Assembly: GCA_036898135.1 (NCBI GenBank)
Contig: CM072514.1
Span: forward strand, 86,607,581-86,671,580
Source: Oncomelania hupensis
Lineage: Eukaryota; Mollusca; Gastropoda; Littorinimorpha; Pomatiopsidae
Direction: 5' to 3'
DNA: 64,000 nucleotides
Position 1 is the first letter of the stretch. Each line of letters opens with the position of its first letter. The notes beneath the pieces were generated by a model. The model ran no database searches and was not told where the DNA came from. It saw nothing but the letters and a program-made list of their open reading frames with translations. Made by a program: the position numbers and the translations under genes. This document shows positions 1-11,877 of this stretch, one piece after another.

Positions 1-668
1 TTTTATAATCTATTGTGCAAATTCGACTAGTATAATCTTTTGATGGATTTGATGGAGGTGAGTGATTCAGACGCTGAGCTTGACAAACTTTTTTACAATG
101 CATTACCCAGGCTTGCTAGGGTCTAGTGAAGAAGATTTTAGGATAGTCTCAAGAATCAAAAACTGAACATTTTTCTGAAGATGAAATTGCTATTTTCTAA
201 TGAACAAATTGGAAGGGCAGAGATATCTTAATCTAAAGAAAGTTCGAAAAACCCACGATAAATAAATGATATTCTAACTAAATCAGCTTAAGACTTCAAG
301 ATGATCAGCTACATTTGGCTAGCCTTACAGATTATAAAGAGTATTACTACAACATGTTTAAATACCTTGAAAACATTGACAATGGACAGCAGACTCAAGA
401 GCCGACCAAACCAAAAACGATCATTGACTTTTTAAAACCGACTTGTGATGAAGCTACAGATGCCGTTGCCCCTGAACAAAAAAAGAAAAGATAGTACAAA
501 AACTGTCTATCTGTCATCTGTGAAGAAATGGTTATATTTCTAGAAACATTCCTGACTAAAACCACAGAAAATACTGATGCCTATAGCAGGGCGAAACAGC
601 TATTTAAGTCAAATTCTCAAGTCATGAGATCAAACGTTCGGGCCTCCACTTCGGATCGATGTCAACTT
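1..668. other. Unassigned DNA with a decayed coding remnant
   Basis: I recognise no gene here. On the plus strand, 282-494 is open for about 70 codons and ends in TAG. It has ordinary protein-like composition, with a segment reading TIIDFLKPTCDEATD followed by a lysine-rich end. It has no start codon at its 5' edge and stops lie on both sides, so it looks like a decayed transposon or gene remnant rather than a live gene. The RTE LINE copy begins at about 669. Confidence 0.3.
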
Positions 669-2021
669 CCTATCCCGTAACTCGGAGGTCGTTGGGGCAC
701 CACAGATGATCATTTAACCAGCGTACTCCATCTTTCTCTGTCCACAGCAACTCTCATGGCTTCGCTCAGTGTTAAGACAGTCCATTCTCGAATGTTGTCC
801 TCCCACCTCTTTTTCGGTCTACCTCTTCTTCTACCTTCTTGCACTGTGCCTTGCAAGATGGTCTTTGCAAGGCCTGATAATATGGCCATACCATCGGAGT
901 TTCCGTTTCTTCACAACTGTGAGCAGGTCATCGAGTTGTCCAGTGGCTTGTGTGATGGTCTGTCGGACTTGGTCGTTGGTGATGTGCTGGGTATAGAAAA
1001 TGCCCAGAAGTCTTCTGTAGCACCTCATCTCCATGCTTTGTATTCTTCGTTGTAGATCTGCTTTGAGGGTGCACGTTTCGCAAGCATATAGAAAGATGGA
1101 GATGACAAGTGAGCGCAGAAGCCTTACCTTGGAATGTAGACTGATGGTCTTGTCATTCCAAATGGGCTTCAACCTTGCCAGAGCAGCAGTTGTTTGTGCG
1201 ATCCTGGAGAGGACTTCCTGCCGGTACGCACTGTCTGATATAATGGCTTCTAAATAATTGAAGCTATGCATTGTGTTGAGGGATTAGCCTTGGACTTTGA
1301 TGTCCGTGTTGATGCCATTGGTGTTGTTGGTCATCATTTTGGTCTTCTCTGCACTTATTTCCATTCCATAAGCTGTGGAGGTGGTGTCAAACCTCTGTAC
1401 CCGCTGTTCAAGTTCTTGTTCCTCTCCAGCCAATCCACCAATGGCATCCGCAAAATGGAGGTTGGAGATTGCTCTACCCCCTAAACTGACTGTGCCTTCG
1501 TGATCTGCAAGGGCATCGGATATGATGCGCTCCAGGAAGATGTTGAAGAGTGTTGGTGAGAGTAGGCATCCTTGACGCACACCGATTGTTGTTCTGAACC
1601 AGTTTCCGATGGTGCTGAAATGGAGGACTGCACTGGTAGCCTTGTCATACAGGCGTTTGATGACTTCAATAATTTTAGGGTTGATGTTGTACCCTCTCAT
1701 GGTTGCCCACAGAGCTGCATGCCAGACTCGGTCAAACGCCTTCTTGAAGTCTATGAACACATAATATAGCTGTTGTCGGTGCTGTAGGTATTTCTTGCAG
1801 ATTATTCTGAGGTTGAAAATCTGTTCAGTGGTACTTCGCCCAGGCCTTGAATCCTGCTTGTTCTTCAGCTGTGATTTATTCAGCTTGGGGTTTCAACCTG
1901 TTGAGTATTATTTTCAGGAGGACCTTGCTGGGATGGCTGAGGAGGCTGATGGTGCGGTAATTTTCAAATTCCCTAAGGTTACCTTTTTTGGGAAGATTGA
2001 TGTCAATCGAATGGGCCCATG
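669..2021 (-). pseudogene. RTE-clade LINE fragment (copy A), reverse transcriptase and C-terminus
   Basis: Minus-strand remains of the same family as the full-length RTE at 54869-58223. Three open blocks (2064-1876, 1760-1284, 1271-831) match in order the RT fingers (NYRTISLLSHPSKVLLKII), the palm (DFKKAFDRVWHAALW, VRQGCLLSP) and the C-terminus (KLRWYGH). It is dead: frames shift between blocks, and the catalytic FADD box reads FADA, so one active-site aspartate is lost. The 3' end at about 669 keeps one degenerate unit of the GGATA tail. The 5' side stops at 2021, exactly where an LTR element has inserted into a site that the intact copy reads as gggtccatgg. Everything upstream of the RT is missing. 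Confidence 0.85.
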
Positions 2022-2617
2022 TGTTACGTTGAAACGCGAACGATATTTCGTGTGTGACGCGCACGATAGATGCGATCGTTTTGTTTTGCTAAGCATGCAA
2101 TAACAGAGTGTACTGATCCTTGATTTGATTTTGCGTTGTTATTAGAAGAAGATTTGTATAACGTTGGTAAGTTTAGTTGGTCGATATTATTTGAGAATTT
2201 TCTAGAGTTGGTTGTTTACTATCGATCGAAGCGTATGGATAATTCTAGTGGTAACTAAAGAAGCTTCCATCCCAAATAAGTTTTGTATGACGTGAGACAG
2301 TGATGACGAAATGTATTTTGATTGGTTATAATTATGTCTTGCCCGAACGTTCTTTATTTCTCTGGAGTTAGAGAGACTATATAAGTGCCGCACTGTTTCA
2401 AAAGTTTTGAATTGTAATGTAAAGTGGAAAGTTGAGAGTGGAAAAGGCGATTGTATGCAGTTGTTGATGTTCGCTGAATAAAGTTTGAAACTACATACGA
2501 CGACTTTGCCTTGTTGCTGAGTGAGCAGGCTGCGTGGCTAAACGAATCTGTTACACTTTATCAGGTTTCAAGCATCGGGGCTGAATCAACTGAAAAATAA
2601 CAACATCGAGTGTAACA
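2022..2617 (+). repeat. 5' LTR of a Ty3/gypsy-like element
   Basis: A 596-bp LTR bounded by the inverted ends TGTTAC and GTAACA. A TATA-like box (tatataa) lies at 2378-2384 and a polyadenylation signal AATAAA at 2477-2482, spaced as expected for U3-R-U5. A retroviral-style primer-binding site follows three bases after its end. The 3' part (about 2470-2617) is closely matched, in reverse orientation, by 37354-37428 joined to 39921-40010, which shows this LTR is dispersed. Promoter function is inferred from layout only. Confidence 0.75.
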
Positions 2618-2620
2618 TTT

Positions 2621-2638
2621 TGGGGGCCAAGCCGGGAT
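2621..2638 (+). other. tRNA primer-binding site
   Basis: TGGGGGCCAAGCCGGGAT begins with the TGG that pairs with a tRNA CCA end. Its outer bases match the widespread TGGGGG...CCGGGAT type of primer site; the middle bases differ. It lies three bases after the LTR end, where minus-strand priming would begin. Confidence 0.65.
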
Positions 2639-3104
2639 CTACGCCATAGCCAAGGGTTCAACTGCTACAAGCGAGTCAACGTTACGCTAGAGGCAGTCAT
2701 CGAGGGTAGCCGCCAACCAGTTGCGTCGGGAGGGGCCAATATACTGGGACTACATCCCCGATAGATTCGGGTTGACTGCAAGGGCGTGTAGTCGCTGAAG
2801 AGTTGCTTCGTGAGCGAACAACAGATCGGGACTACGTGGCTGCCGCAAGACTACGTCGAGGGGCAGTCTCGGAGCTACATCGCCAGTATTACAGAGAGCG
2901 ACGAGCGGACGTCGCGTCTACTTCAGCACAGGAGCGTGTACATCAACACCAGCGTGGTGCAGCGTTGCATACGACGAGGACAGCGGGGGCTGCGTCAGCG
3001 AAAGCGACTAATGGCAAGTATCAGCGCTACTGCAGAGAGTGTGCTATTCTAGAACAGTCTAGAAAGGTGCAGCATAGTCAAGATCTTTCCATAAAAGCAT
3101 CAAG

Positions 3105-4550
3105 ATGGCTGACTTCTGGCAGAAAGGGATTGAACTGAATCTAAAAGGCAAACAACTGACGGAGTACGTCAAGTCCCAGGAGAGAATACAAGAAAGAGAA
3201 TTAGAGGAGCAGCGACGCCAAGAAGAAAGAGAAAGAACAGCGTCAACGGGAAGAAAGGGAAGAACAAGCGCGTGAAGAAAGAGAACTCGAAGAACGCAGC
3301 AGCGGCCAAGAAAAAGAACTCGAAGCGCAGCGTCGCCAAGAAAAGAAAGAAGAACTCGAACGCAGCGTCGCCAAGAAGAAAGAGAGTACCAGCTAGAGTT
3401 GGCGCGTATCCAAAACAATCAGCATGCGCCACAAGTCATCAGCGACCACATGGCTCCAAAATTGCCAGCGTTCGTCGACGGGAAGGACCAAATTGACAGT
3501 TATTTGGCGAGGTTTGAAAGGTTTGCTGAAAGCTCTAACTGGCGAGCTCAAGACTGGGCAATTCGACTTAGTGCACTTCTGACGGGGCCAACACTCAAAG
3601 TTCACACCAGACTGTCGAACGATGATGCCAAAAACTACGACGTCTTAAAAGAGGCCCTATTGCATTGCTACAGCTTCACAGAGAAGGGCTACCGTAAACC
3701 CTTCCGTGAATGACGGCCTTTGTCAGACGAGACACCAAAGCAATTTGTGGAGCGCCTGTCGTCATACTTACACAAGTGGGTGGAACTATCAGGCAAAGGG
3801 AAGTCTTACGATAGTTTCCATGACCTGATCGTGAAGGAACAATTCCTCAATGCCTGTCACAAGGACCTGGCGACCCACTTAGAATTACAGAAGCTGCAGA
3901 TGCTTAATGATGTGACCGAGGTTGCTGAAAGATATCTCCTCGCTCACGGGAAGACGCTGGAGCCACCCCAGGCGACGAAACATTTTCAGAAGACTGGAAA
4001 CCATGGGAACCAGATCCAGGGGAGTCAGACGAGCCAGAGACAGACAGACTCCACGACACTTTCCAAAGAAGGGCATTCAAGAGGCTGTTTGAAAAGCAAC
4101 GTTACAGACCACAGAGTGGCTAACTGTCCTCAAAACAAAAGTAGCGGACAGCGGAGCAGTACGGACAATGCAGTGGCGGGCAACCGGCAGAGGCGGTTCT
4201 CCAATCAACGGCAAACCAGTAGATCTGACCATCAAGTGTACGGCGGGAGCGTCATTCTTCCGAGTGAGACCGAGCGCACAGCTACTCCTGCGGACGTGCA
4301 AGAGTGCATGACCGATGGCCAACTTCTCCTTGCCAAGGTGAAATCCACCCCCGTCGTCGCCAGCGCAGCTGTGACCATCCAAAACATGCCTGTTTCCAAG
4401 GGACGCATCGGAAATCATGAAGTGACTGTCCTAAGAGACTCGGGCTACAGTGGGGTCATCGTCAGAGAAGACCTAATCGCTAAAGAACAGTTCACTGGCG
4501 ATTCTAACTGGACACACATGGCCGACAGCAAATGTTTGATATCGACAGTG
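3105..4550 (+). pseudogene. Gypsy-like gag with protease start, frameshifted and truncated
   Basis: Starts MADFWQKGIELNLKG at 3105 and runs into an E/R/Q-rich coiled coil (about 3170-3390) that changes frame at least twice. A capsid-like domain follows (LPAFVDGKDQIDSYLARFE at about 3460, SCAN-like in pattern). It is broken by a TGA at 3711-3713 and resumes from 3720 (LSDETPKQFVERLSSYLHKW). A degenerate zinc-knuckle region lies near 4085-4135. A protease-like VLRDSGYSGVIV at about 4428-4465 has DSG where active enzymes have DTG or DSG. Homology fades at about 4550, before RT, so pol is missing. No 3' LTR is recognisable downstream. The family call rests on motif order and the LTR and primer site upstream. 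Confidence 0.65.
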
Positions 4551-5493
4551 TTGAGGCATGTTATTAGATACGGCTTGGGGGATAGGCTGGGTTACCTAAA
4601 AAAAAGAAAAAAAAGAAAGGTGAATGTTGGAATTTGGTATTGGGGCATATTTACTGTATTCCCTTCAAGGCAGAGTTTCATCTGAGACCTGGAAAATATT
4701 CCATCACTCTTTCCCGTAGGCTCCAACTTCAACAAAAATAAATTTTAGTTGTGGGTCTGCGATGCCTTGCAAAACCAGAGATAATAAACTTCTGAACGAC
4801 AGCTAGCATTACACTCGCAGGCAGCTAGCTGTAACAGCTTGTCATGTGGCCACCCAAGCTGTCACCGAGCTTACAGCCAGCTGTGTAGTTAGCTAGCCGC
4901 TAGCTTTTTGACGCTTTTGATGTGGCCACCCACCGATCAAAGCTCAAAGCCCGTCCACAGCAGCCACCGCATAGGAACAGCACCTTAGGTTATTGACCAG
5001 CCTCCCGTGCCAGTGGCGCTTTTTGAATTCGCTAATGATATGGCGTTGGTTTGACTGCTCATAGGGGAAGATTCACTGACAACATACTATGCGAATGTGC
5101 AGGTTTAGAATGGCTTAGAAAAAGCGCTATCTAGAGCTCAAAGTAAAGGAAATTGGAAGGGCCAAATTCATATGGCACACATGCTTCTTATGGAACTTAA
5201 CATATTCTAAATGAAAATTGTTGCCCAGAAAAACTGAAACGGTGGCATTAAAATGCAAAGTAGAACTGACTTTGATCTTGCGATGATAGTTACTTTGGGA
5301 TGACCTTGACTTCTGGCTCCAAATAGACACTAATATACGATCAAATAAACTACAGCAAAAGTTGTATTATGCACATACAAAAGTTACCTTGAAAATCTGA
5401 CCTTAACCTTTAATTATCTTGACCTTGGAATGACCTTGACATGACCTCTGATGCTCATGTATGATCAAATAACCCAATGTTAATTCATAATTT
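4551..5493. other. Non-coding flank with a dispersed short repeat and TGACCTTGAC motifs
   Basis: No gene seen. About 4800-4960 is rich in AGCTAGC and GTGGCCACCCA motifs and recurs in reverse orientation at about 51848-51930, so it is a dispersed short repeat. Copies of TGACCTTGAC occur at 5301-5310 and 5431-5440, with a close variant near 5418. Such motifs equal nuclear-receptor half-sites, but they also occur in repetitive mollusc DNA. The last 12 bases (5482-5493) are the left TSD of the next element. Confidence 0.4.
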
Positions 5494-6092
5494 TTTGCCC
5501 CCCACGGGCTCGGCTTGGTCCTTTCACCTATATTCTCTTCACCCTTAAATTCTCCCAGTATACTATGCAGTTTTGACTCCCTTTCTTCTGCCTTACTGGA
5601 CTTTTCCTGTCTTCTTTTTCCCCATCATTCCTTCTTTTTCTACCCTTCTTTTTCTCTGTGCCTTCTCTTGGCTCCCTGCGTTTGCCGTGCAGGGCAACCC
5701 GTGTCGGGGGAGAATGGGATCCTGGAGGTTGAGGTCACTGAGAGACTGCGGTCCCTCACACTAACACACCTCTTTGGCTGGCGTGGCCCGCGTCAGTCAA
5801 GCGGCAGGTCGTATATTGCCCTAGCTCTGCTAGAAGGCTGCGGCTCATGGGTCAAACTTGAACAAAACCGTAGTGGCAGTGCGGGATTGTCTGGGTGTAT
5901 ATCCCCCCTGTAGCCCTGGTGCGCTCCCTTGCTGGATTTTCCGCTTGGACGCATCCCCTTGTTGGACTCCATGGTGGGTGGGGAGCAGGGGGGATGAATT
6001 CCTACTTTAAAATAATGGCTTCTACTAATAAAAGACGACTACGTGATGACGGACTGGACTCTGACACGGACAGTGATTTGGACATACGACAG

Positions 6093-6241
6093 ATTTATTT
6101 ATTTCATTTTACGTCTTTACACAATTTGTGATTTTAGACGGTCTTTCACTCACTCATCCAATCCCTTACAGACACACATGCCCACAAAGACACTCACATA
6201 AACATACAACCACGCAAGGACAGGTATATATTAGCATAGTG

Positions 6242-6306
<65 letters not shown>

Positions 6307-6319
6307 TTAATAATAAAAA

Positions 6320-6379
<60 letters not shown>

Positions 6380-6921
6380 TACATAAATGCACACACATAC
6401 ATACACACATATATATACAGATGAACATATTTGTCGATTTTGAATTTCGTTATGAACAAAATCATATTTTAAAAAAACAACAACAACAACAAAAAACTAC
6501 AAAACTGTCCCTAAAGGACTATCTAACAAAGAATTAAACAGTTCATACAACAGCTGTGGACTATTAAAGATAGCAGCTTCAGTATTTGATTGCAGAACCG
6601 GTAAATGTTGTTGTAATACAGGGCACAAAAGTATATGTTTCTGGGAAATAATATCATTACAACAACATAAAACATGTTTAACGTATTTGGTTCTAAATGC
6701 ATTACATTTCCATCGATACATTAGGGACATTATTCTCCTTACATGAAAGGGGTTAATATTTTTTGTTTGACAGAAATCTAGAACTTTCTTAATATCAAAT
6801 TGCATGAATGATTTTGTGTTATTAGTCAAAGTGTTAATATTATTTTTTTATGTTCTAGTTCCATTAAAGTTGATATATATTCATTAATTGAAAGAGGAAT
6901 TTCAAGATGGACATAATATTG
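6093..6921 (-). mobile_element. 3' end of another I-like LINE inside ORF1
   Basis: An 829-bp insertion with a 10-bp TSD catacgacag (6083-6092 and 6922-6931). On the minus strand it carries a short LINE C-terminus (6829-6497). Its CCCNDIISQKHILLCPVLQQ matches the position and pattern of the C-terminal CCHC of I-type ORF2 (copy 1: WCFACDKSFSVRHFMSEC). The 3' tail is an (ATT)n tract on the minus strand, seen as (AAT)n at 6241-6375 on the plus strand, preceded by (GTT)n. It is a different subfamily from the host LINE, whose tails are pentanucleotides. Confidence 0.7.
6241..6375. repeat. (AAT)n microsatellite
   Basis: Near-perfect AAT repeat in two blocks separated by a short aataaaaat interruption near 6305-6330. 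It forms the 3' tail of the minus-strand LINE fragment. Long Ile/Asn/Tyr or Leu runs read through it are artefacts. Confidence 0.9.
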
Positions 6922-7010
6922 CATACGACAGAAAGCTTGTGCATCTGGGGTGGATGGGGCCTGGCCTCGTTTTTTGGTTGTGGAGGGGACGGATTCGGCT
7001 CTGCCACTAG

Positions 7011-7801
7011 CAGTGTTTCCCACAGCTTTTTTTTCAGAAAATTTCAAGAGTCCCCTTAGAAAATTTGAGAGTCCCCTTACCAACATCACGGACACACAAA
7101 TACGCCTCAAAGTCAAACAAAGCTTAATTTTCAATGCAACTTTACTGAAAATTATGAATAGCCATAAAACAAGCAACACAACAAAAGGAATACTGTTATG
7201 ATAAATGTTACAAAGGAATCCATCATTGACTAGAGGAACCTTAACATCACATAAAATGACCATAGAACAAACATGAAATAGTCATACGACAATTTACACA
7301 CATCAATCTGCATGTACTGACAAATTGTCTCTGTAAAAGCAGTTAGTGTTAGAGGTGACTAAGTCGATGACCAGAAGAAAAAAAAAAGAGACAAAAAAAT
7401 CTGTTCAACTGCGTATTACAGACAAGATCATCATTGCCAAGTCTAGGGAGAACTGAAAATGATGATTCAACATTTAACGATTGCATCGTCTTCCGCATTT
7501 CTGCGGGTTATCGTTTTCCGTAGCCATGTGTCGAGCGACCTGTTTCAGCTTTTCGGAAGCAAACAAAAAGGCTGCGCATGCGTGTCAGCGCGGTCAGTGG
7601 GTAGGGGAGATCACCGCGCTTACTAGGCTCGGGCGCACGATAGCTCAGAGGTGCCGGCCAAGATACATAACGGCAGTAAAAAAACAACAACAACAAAAAA
7701 AAAAACGTTGCGTCCCTTGTGACGCACCTTTTTTTTTTCATGCGTCCTTTTTCAGTTTTTGTGCGTCTCTGACGCACACATGTGCGTTTTGGGAAACACT
7801 G
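7011..7801. mobile_element. Non-autonomous hAT-like transposon
   Basis: A 791-bp insertion in ORF1 with 12-bp terminal inverted repeats CAGTGTTTCCCA / TGGGAAACACTG and a 5-bp duplication actag (7006-7010 and 7802-7806). Copy 2 of the LINE provides the empty site. The ends fit the hAT type (CAGTG start), but the duplication is 5 bp rather than the usual 8. It holds no transposase: only short chance frames, subterminal gacgcac motifs and an A-rich stretch at 7680-7705. It must depend on an enzyme made elsewhere. Confidence 0.75.
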
Positions 7802-9176
7802 ACTAGGCAAGCTGTCCCCGTTTGCCATCCACAAAGGTTTTCAATCCATTTCAACGGTTGGTTTCAAAGATGTGAGAAAACTTAGATCTGGAGCCTATCT
7901 GGTGGAGTGCTCAACCAAACGGGTGTTGACAGACAAATCAAAGTTTCTGTACATGGACGGTTGAATTCCTCCAAGGGAGTCATCCGATGCCAGGACTTGA
8001 TTGAAATGTCCGATTTAGAAATCCGTGACGAGCTCTCCAGCCAGGGGGTCACAGCTGTACAAAGGGTATATGTCACCAAAGGATCTAAACGTATCCCAAC
8101 TAATACTCTTTTTGTGACTTTTGCGATGGCCAAGCTGCCGGAGTCAATCAGGGTGGGATTTCTTAGAGTGAAGGTTACCCCTTTCACACCTTCGCCTTTG
8201 CGATGCTACCGTTGCCAAAGGTTTGGCCACGGTAGCAAGTTCTGCAAAAACCAAGAAAGAGAGAGTGCGCCAAAGACAAACACGAAGGTGAATGCAAAGA
8301 CCCCATATGCTGTGTCAATTGCGCGGGGCAGCACTCTTCCAGCTCCAAAGACTGGCATCAGTGGCAGTTGGAGCTTGAAATTCAAAAGATGCGGGCCGCT
8401 GAGCGGTGCTCCTTTGGGGACGCCAGAAAGAAAGTGCTGGAAAAAAGACCCATTCCTTTAGAACGATCCTTTGCATCGGTGGCAGCTTCCACGCCTCTTG
8501 TGGAGTCTGCTACACATAGGACGATGGAAACCTGTATGAATAAAATGAGTCAGATCTTGGAAGTGTTATGCAAACGAATGGATAGCCTTGAGAAAATGCT
8601 CACAGCGTTTAGTCACAGGGGGGTCTCTCCAGCCCCATTGAACACACTGGAGAACGTGCAGACGGTCACGTCAAAAAACCGTCACTCCAAGCACGCAGAC
8701 GGCCGTGTCTAAAGCCGTCACACCTGCCGCGAAGGAGGCTAGGCCTCAGGCAGCCGCACCAGCATGGACCGGTTTTAGCGACCGAGTAGTTGCTGAGGCG
8801 GCAAAGATTCTAGTTGCTCAGCAGAAGAGCGTCAGAGGAGGAGAGGGAAAAGTTGGAAAGGGGGAGAGGGAGGATATAAAGTCCGGTGTTGGGGAGAAGG
8901 GGCCAAAAATCAAAGGTCCGGACCCCTTTCTTCTAAGCACCATCAGCCTCTCGAAACGGAGAATCGTTTCAGGGGGTTGATGGACCATGAAGAGATGGAC
9001 GAGGGTCCGAAAAGCTAAAGAGACTTAATTGTGCTATCGGAGTTGACAATTTTAGCATTCTTTTACTTCATTTTTATGGCCATTTTACAATGGAACATCC
9101 GAGGGATAAGGGCAAATTATGAGGAGGTCTGCTGACAGAGCATCGACCTGAAGTGTTGGCCCTTCAGGAAACTCTC

Positions 9177-9212
<36 letters not shown>

Positions 9213-9213
<1 letters not shown>

Positions 9214-9695
9214 AGGCATTTTTATATAGCGCTTACCTATTAAACTAGCTCTAAGCGCTTAACAATTTACTTTTAAAAACCTTTAAAGAACTATAACTGC
9301 GACTAAAATCAATCAGGTAATGACATAAAAAGTAAGTTAAGACACATATATAATTAATTTGACTAACACAGTAGTACACACGCGTGCGCACATACACTCA
9401 CACAGCACGCATACAACACAAGTCTAACTATAATACGTGAATTAACAAAGTCCAATTATAATATAGCGCTTACCTATTAATCTAGCTATAAGCGCTTAAC
9501 AATATACTTTTAAAACCTTTAAAGAACTATAACTGCGACTAAAATCAATCAGATAATGACATAAAAAGTAAGTTAAGACACATATATAATTAATTTGTCT
9601 AACACAGTAGTACACACGCATGCGCACATACACTCACACAGCAAGCATACAACACAAGTTTAACTATAATACGCGAATTAACAAAGTCCAGTTGA
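9213..9695. repeat. Tandem duplication of about 245 bp in the CR1 3' UTR
   Basis: Two direct copies, about 9217-9460 and 9463-9695, both running from tatagcgcttacctattaa to gaattaacaaagtcca, with only scattered substitutions. Both include the cacacgcrtgcgcacataca segment. The high identity suggests a fairly recent duplication. Confidence 0.85.
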
Positions 9696-11225
9696 CAAGT
9701 TTAAACAAGAATAATAAAACGATTGGCTGTACATGATCGCTTTCCGCTTTCTGTCAAAAAGATAATGAACTCAATTTATAAATGTCACATAGACAGTTAG
9801 GATACAACACCCGGGCCGAGAACGAGGCAAGGCGAGAACGTCACAGGTCATAAGCACACTTGAACAGGTGAGTTTTCAGGGACCTCTTGAAGGTGGGGGA
9901 GGTTTCACAATGACGGATGTGGGAGGGGAGCTGGTTCCAGAATGTAGGCGCGTGGAAGGAGAAAGAGCTGTCACCGAAGGTTTTGGTTCTAGTTATGGGG
10001 CGCCATGTGTCCATTTATTCTATGTGACCATTCTATACATAGAATAAATTCTATGCACATAGAAAGCATTCTATACACACAAAAAGCATTCATTAGTTGA
10101 AATTCCATTTATAAAAAAGAAACCAATATTGTAAGTCATAGAATAAAATTCTTTGTATAGAATAACATTCTATAATATAGTGTAAAATTCTATGTCCATA
10201 ATACAATTCTATGTATAGAATAACATTTTATAATAGAGAATAATATTCTATGTATGTAATACAATTCTATATTATAGAATGCACTTGTATGCATAGAATT
10301 ATATTCTATAACATAGAATGAATTCTATTACAAAGAATAAATTCTATAACATAGAATGAATTCTTTAAAATAAAATAAATTGCATGACATAGAATTATTT
10401 CTATACGCATAGAATTCATTCTATAACATAGAATGAATTCTTTAACATAAAATAAATTATATGACATAAAATGAATTCTATGTGCATAGAATAAATTGTA
10501 TAACATAGAATGAATTCTATAATAAAGAATGAATTCTATATGCATAGAATGAATTTTATAGCATAGAATGAATTCTATGACATAGAATTCATTCTATGAC
10601 ATAGAATGAATTCTATAGGCATAGAATGAATAGTATAACATAGAATGAATAAGATGACATAGAATGAATTCTATGACATAGAATGAATTCTATGACAGAA
10701 TGAATTCTATAACATAAAATGAATTCTATAGCATAGAATGAATTCTATGACATAGAATTTATTCTATAGCATAGAATGAATTCTATGTTACAGAATGAAT
10801 TCTATGTCATAGAATTCATTCTATGCTATATAATTCATTCTATGTTATAGAATTCATTCTATGCTATAGAATAAATTCTATCTCATATTATTCATTCTAT
10901 GTCATAGAATTCATTCTATATTATAGAATTCATTCTATGTCATAGAAATCATTCTATGTCATCTTATTCATTCTATGTTATACTATTCATTCTATGCTAT
11001 AGAATTCATTCTATGTCATAGAATTCATTCTATTTCATAGAATTCATTCTATGTTATAGAATGAAATCAATATAAAAACTTTTTTTTAAATAGTAAAAAC
11101 TGGGGCACTGTCAAGGTATAGAGAACATTTTGGGATATTGTGATGTTTTGAACATAGCACACTCGTGCAGTAATGATTACAGAGCAATTTGTCACTGACA
11201 TTCAGTTTAGAGTTGACGACATGCA

Positions 11226-11457
11226 GTGCTTCATCATTTGAGCTCGAAGTGGAAATCGATGAAAGGAAATGTTCTTTTCTTTGCAGAAAGGTTTTACGTC
11301 GGAGTTAGAGCATCCAAACGCAGCACAGTACTTCACCATTTTCAAACTCGATCACGCTGTGTTATTCCCGCAGCACGTGGCCGCCACGCCTTTGTGCATA
11401 GCGCCCTGGGGGGCCGCTTGGGGTGAAATAGATTTTTTGCAATATTCAGCTTTATGA
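11226..11457 (+). other. Short ORF in the foldback loop, unknown
   Basis: A plus-strand frame at 11269-11457 encodes a 62-residue peptide, with a segment reading HPNAAQYFTIFKLDHAVLF and a tryptophan- and glycine-rich end before TGA. It is preceded by ttcttttctttgcag at about 11272-11286, which resembles a splice acceptor, so it could be a captured exon. I recognise no family, and a frame of this length can occur by chance. Confidence 0.25.
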
Positions 11458-11877
11458 ACCTTTCATTTATTATGTCTCAGAGTTGTATAGCAATATTCGA
11501 CCTTTAAATATATTAATTATTGCTTTTTATGAGTGTACAGTACGGTTATTTCTTCGGTATTGAGCGAAAAGAACTGATTATTTAATTAGATTTTGTCACT
11601 ATAAACCCTTACAGAACCTCAGCACATTGTAATCAAAAAAGCAAGCACACAGGGGCGGAGGGGGGGGGAGGGTGTGACGTCAATTATTTTTATTGCTAAG
11701 CGATCTATTCACACTAATTATACCGTCGAAGTCGTCCGCATCAAGAAACCTAAATGCTTGTTCACGAAATTATGATGTCTGATAAAGCCGCAGAGCGCTT
11801 GGTACGCCAGCCATTTCTTCAATTCTCCCGCGCGTGCAAGGCTCCACGTGTCCCTTTATACGTCACAGCCTCGCTTC

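Larger units (their letters stand above)
6013..9018 (+). pseudogene. I-type LINE ORF1 (nucleic-acid-binding protein), interrupted
   Basis: ORF1 starts MASTNKRRLRDDGLDSDTDS at 6013 and is broken by two insertions (6093-6921 and 7011-7801). It resumes at 7802 with CKLSPFAIHK-type sequence and the block RQIKVSVHGRLNSSKGV. A zinc knuckle CYRCQRFGHGSKFC (CX2CX4HX4C) lies near 8200. A frameshift after the first knuckle destroys the following two, which copy 2 still shows. The C-terminal part (about 8368-9018) is K/E-rich and ends at TAA 9016-9018. The family role is to bind the element RNA and chaperone the RNP; this copy cannot make the protein. Confidence 0.8.

Noticed and set aside
6128..6428. 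Open frames rich in Ile, Leu or Tyr on both strands
   Set aside because: They are readings through the (AAT)n microsatellite; the same holds for frames at 26270-26629, 42481-42904 and 53751-54183.
10306..10545. 79-codon minus frame in the foldback arm
   Set aside because: It is a reading through the ATAGAAT array; frames at 13853-14107 have the same origin.
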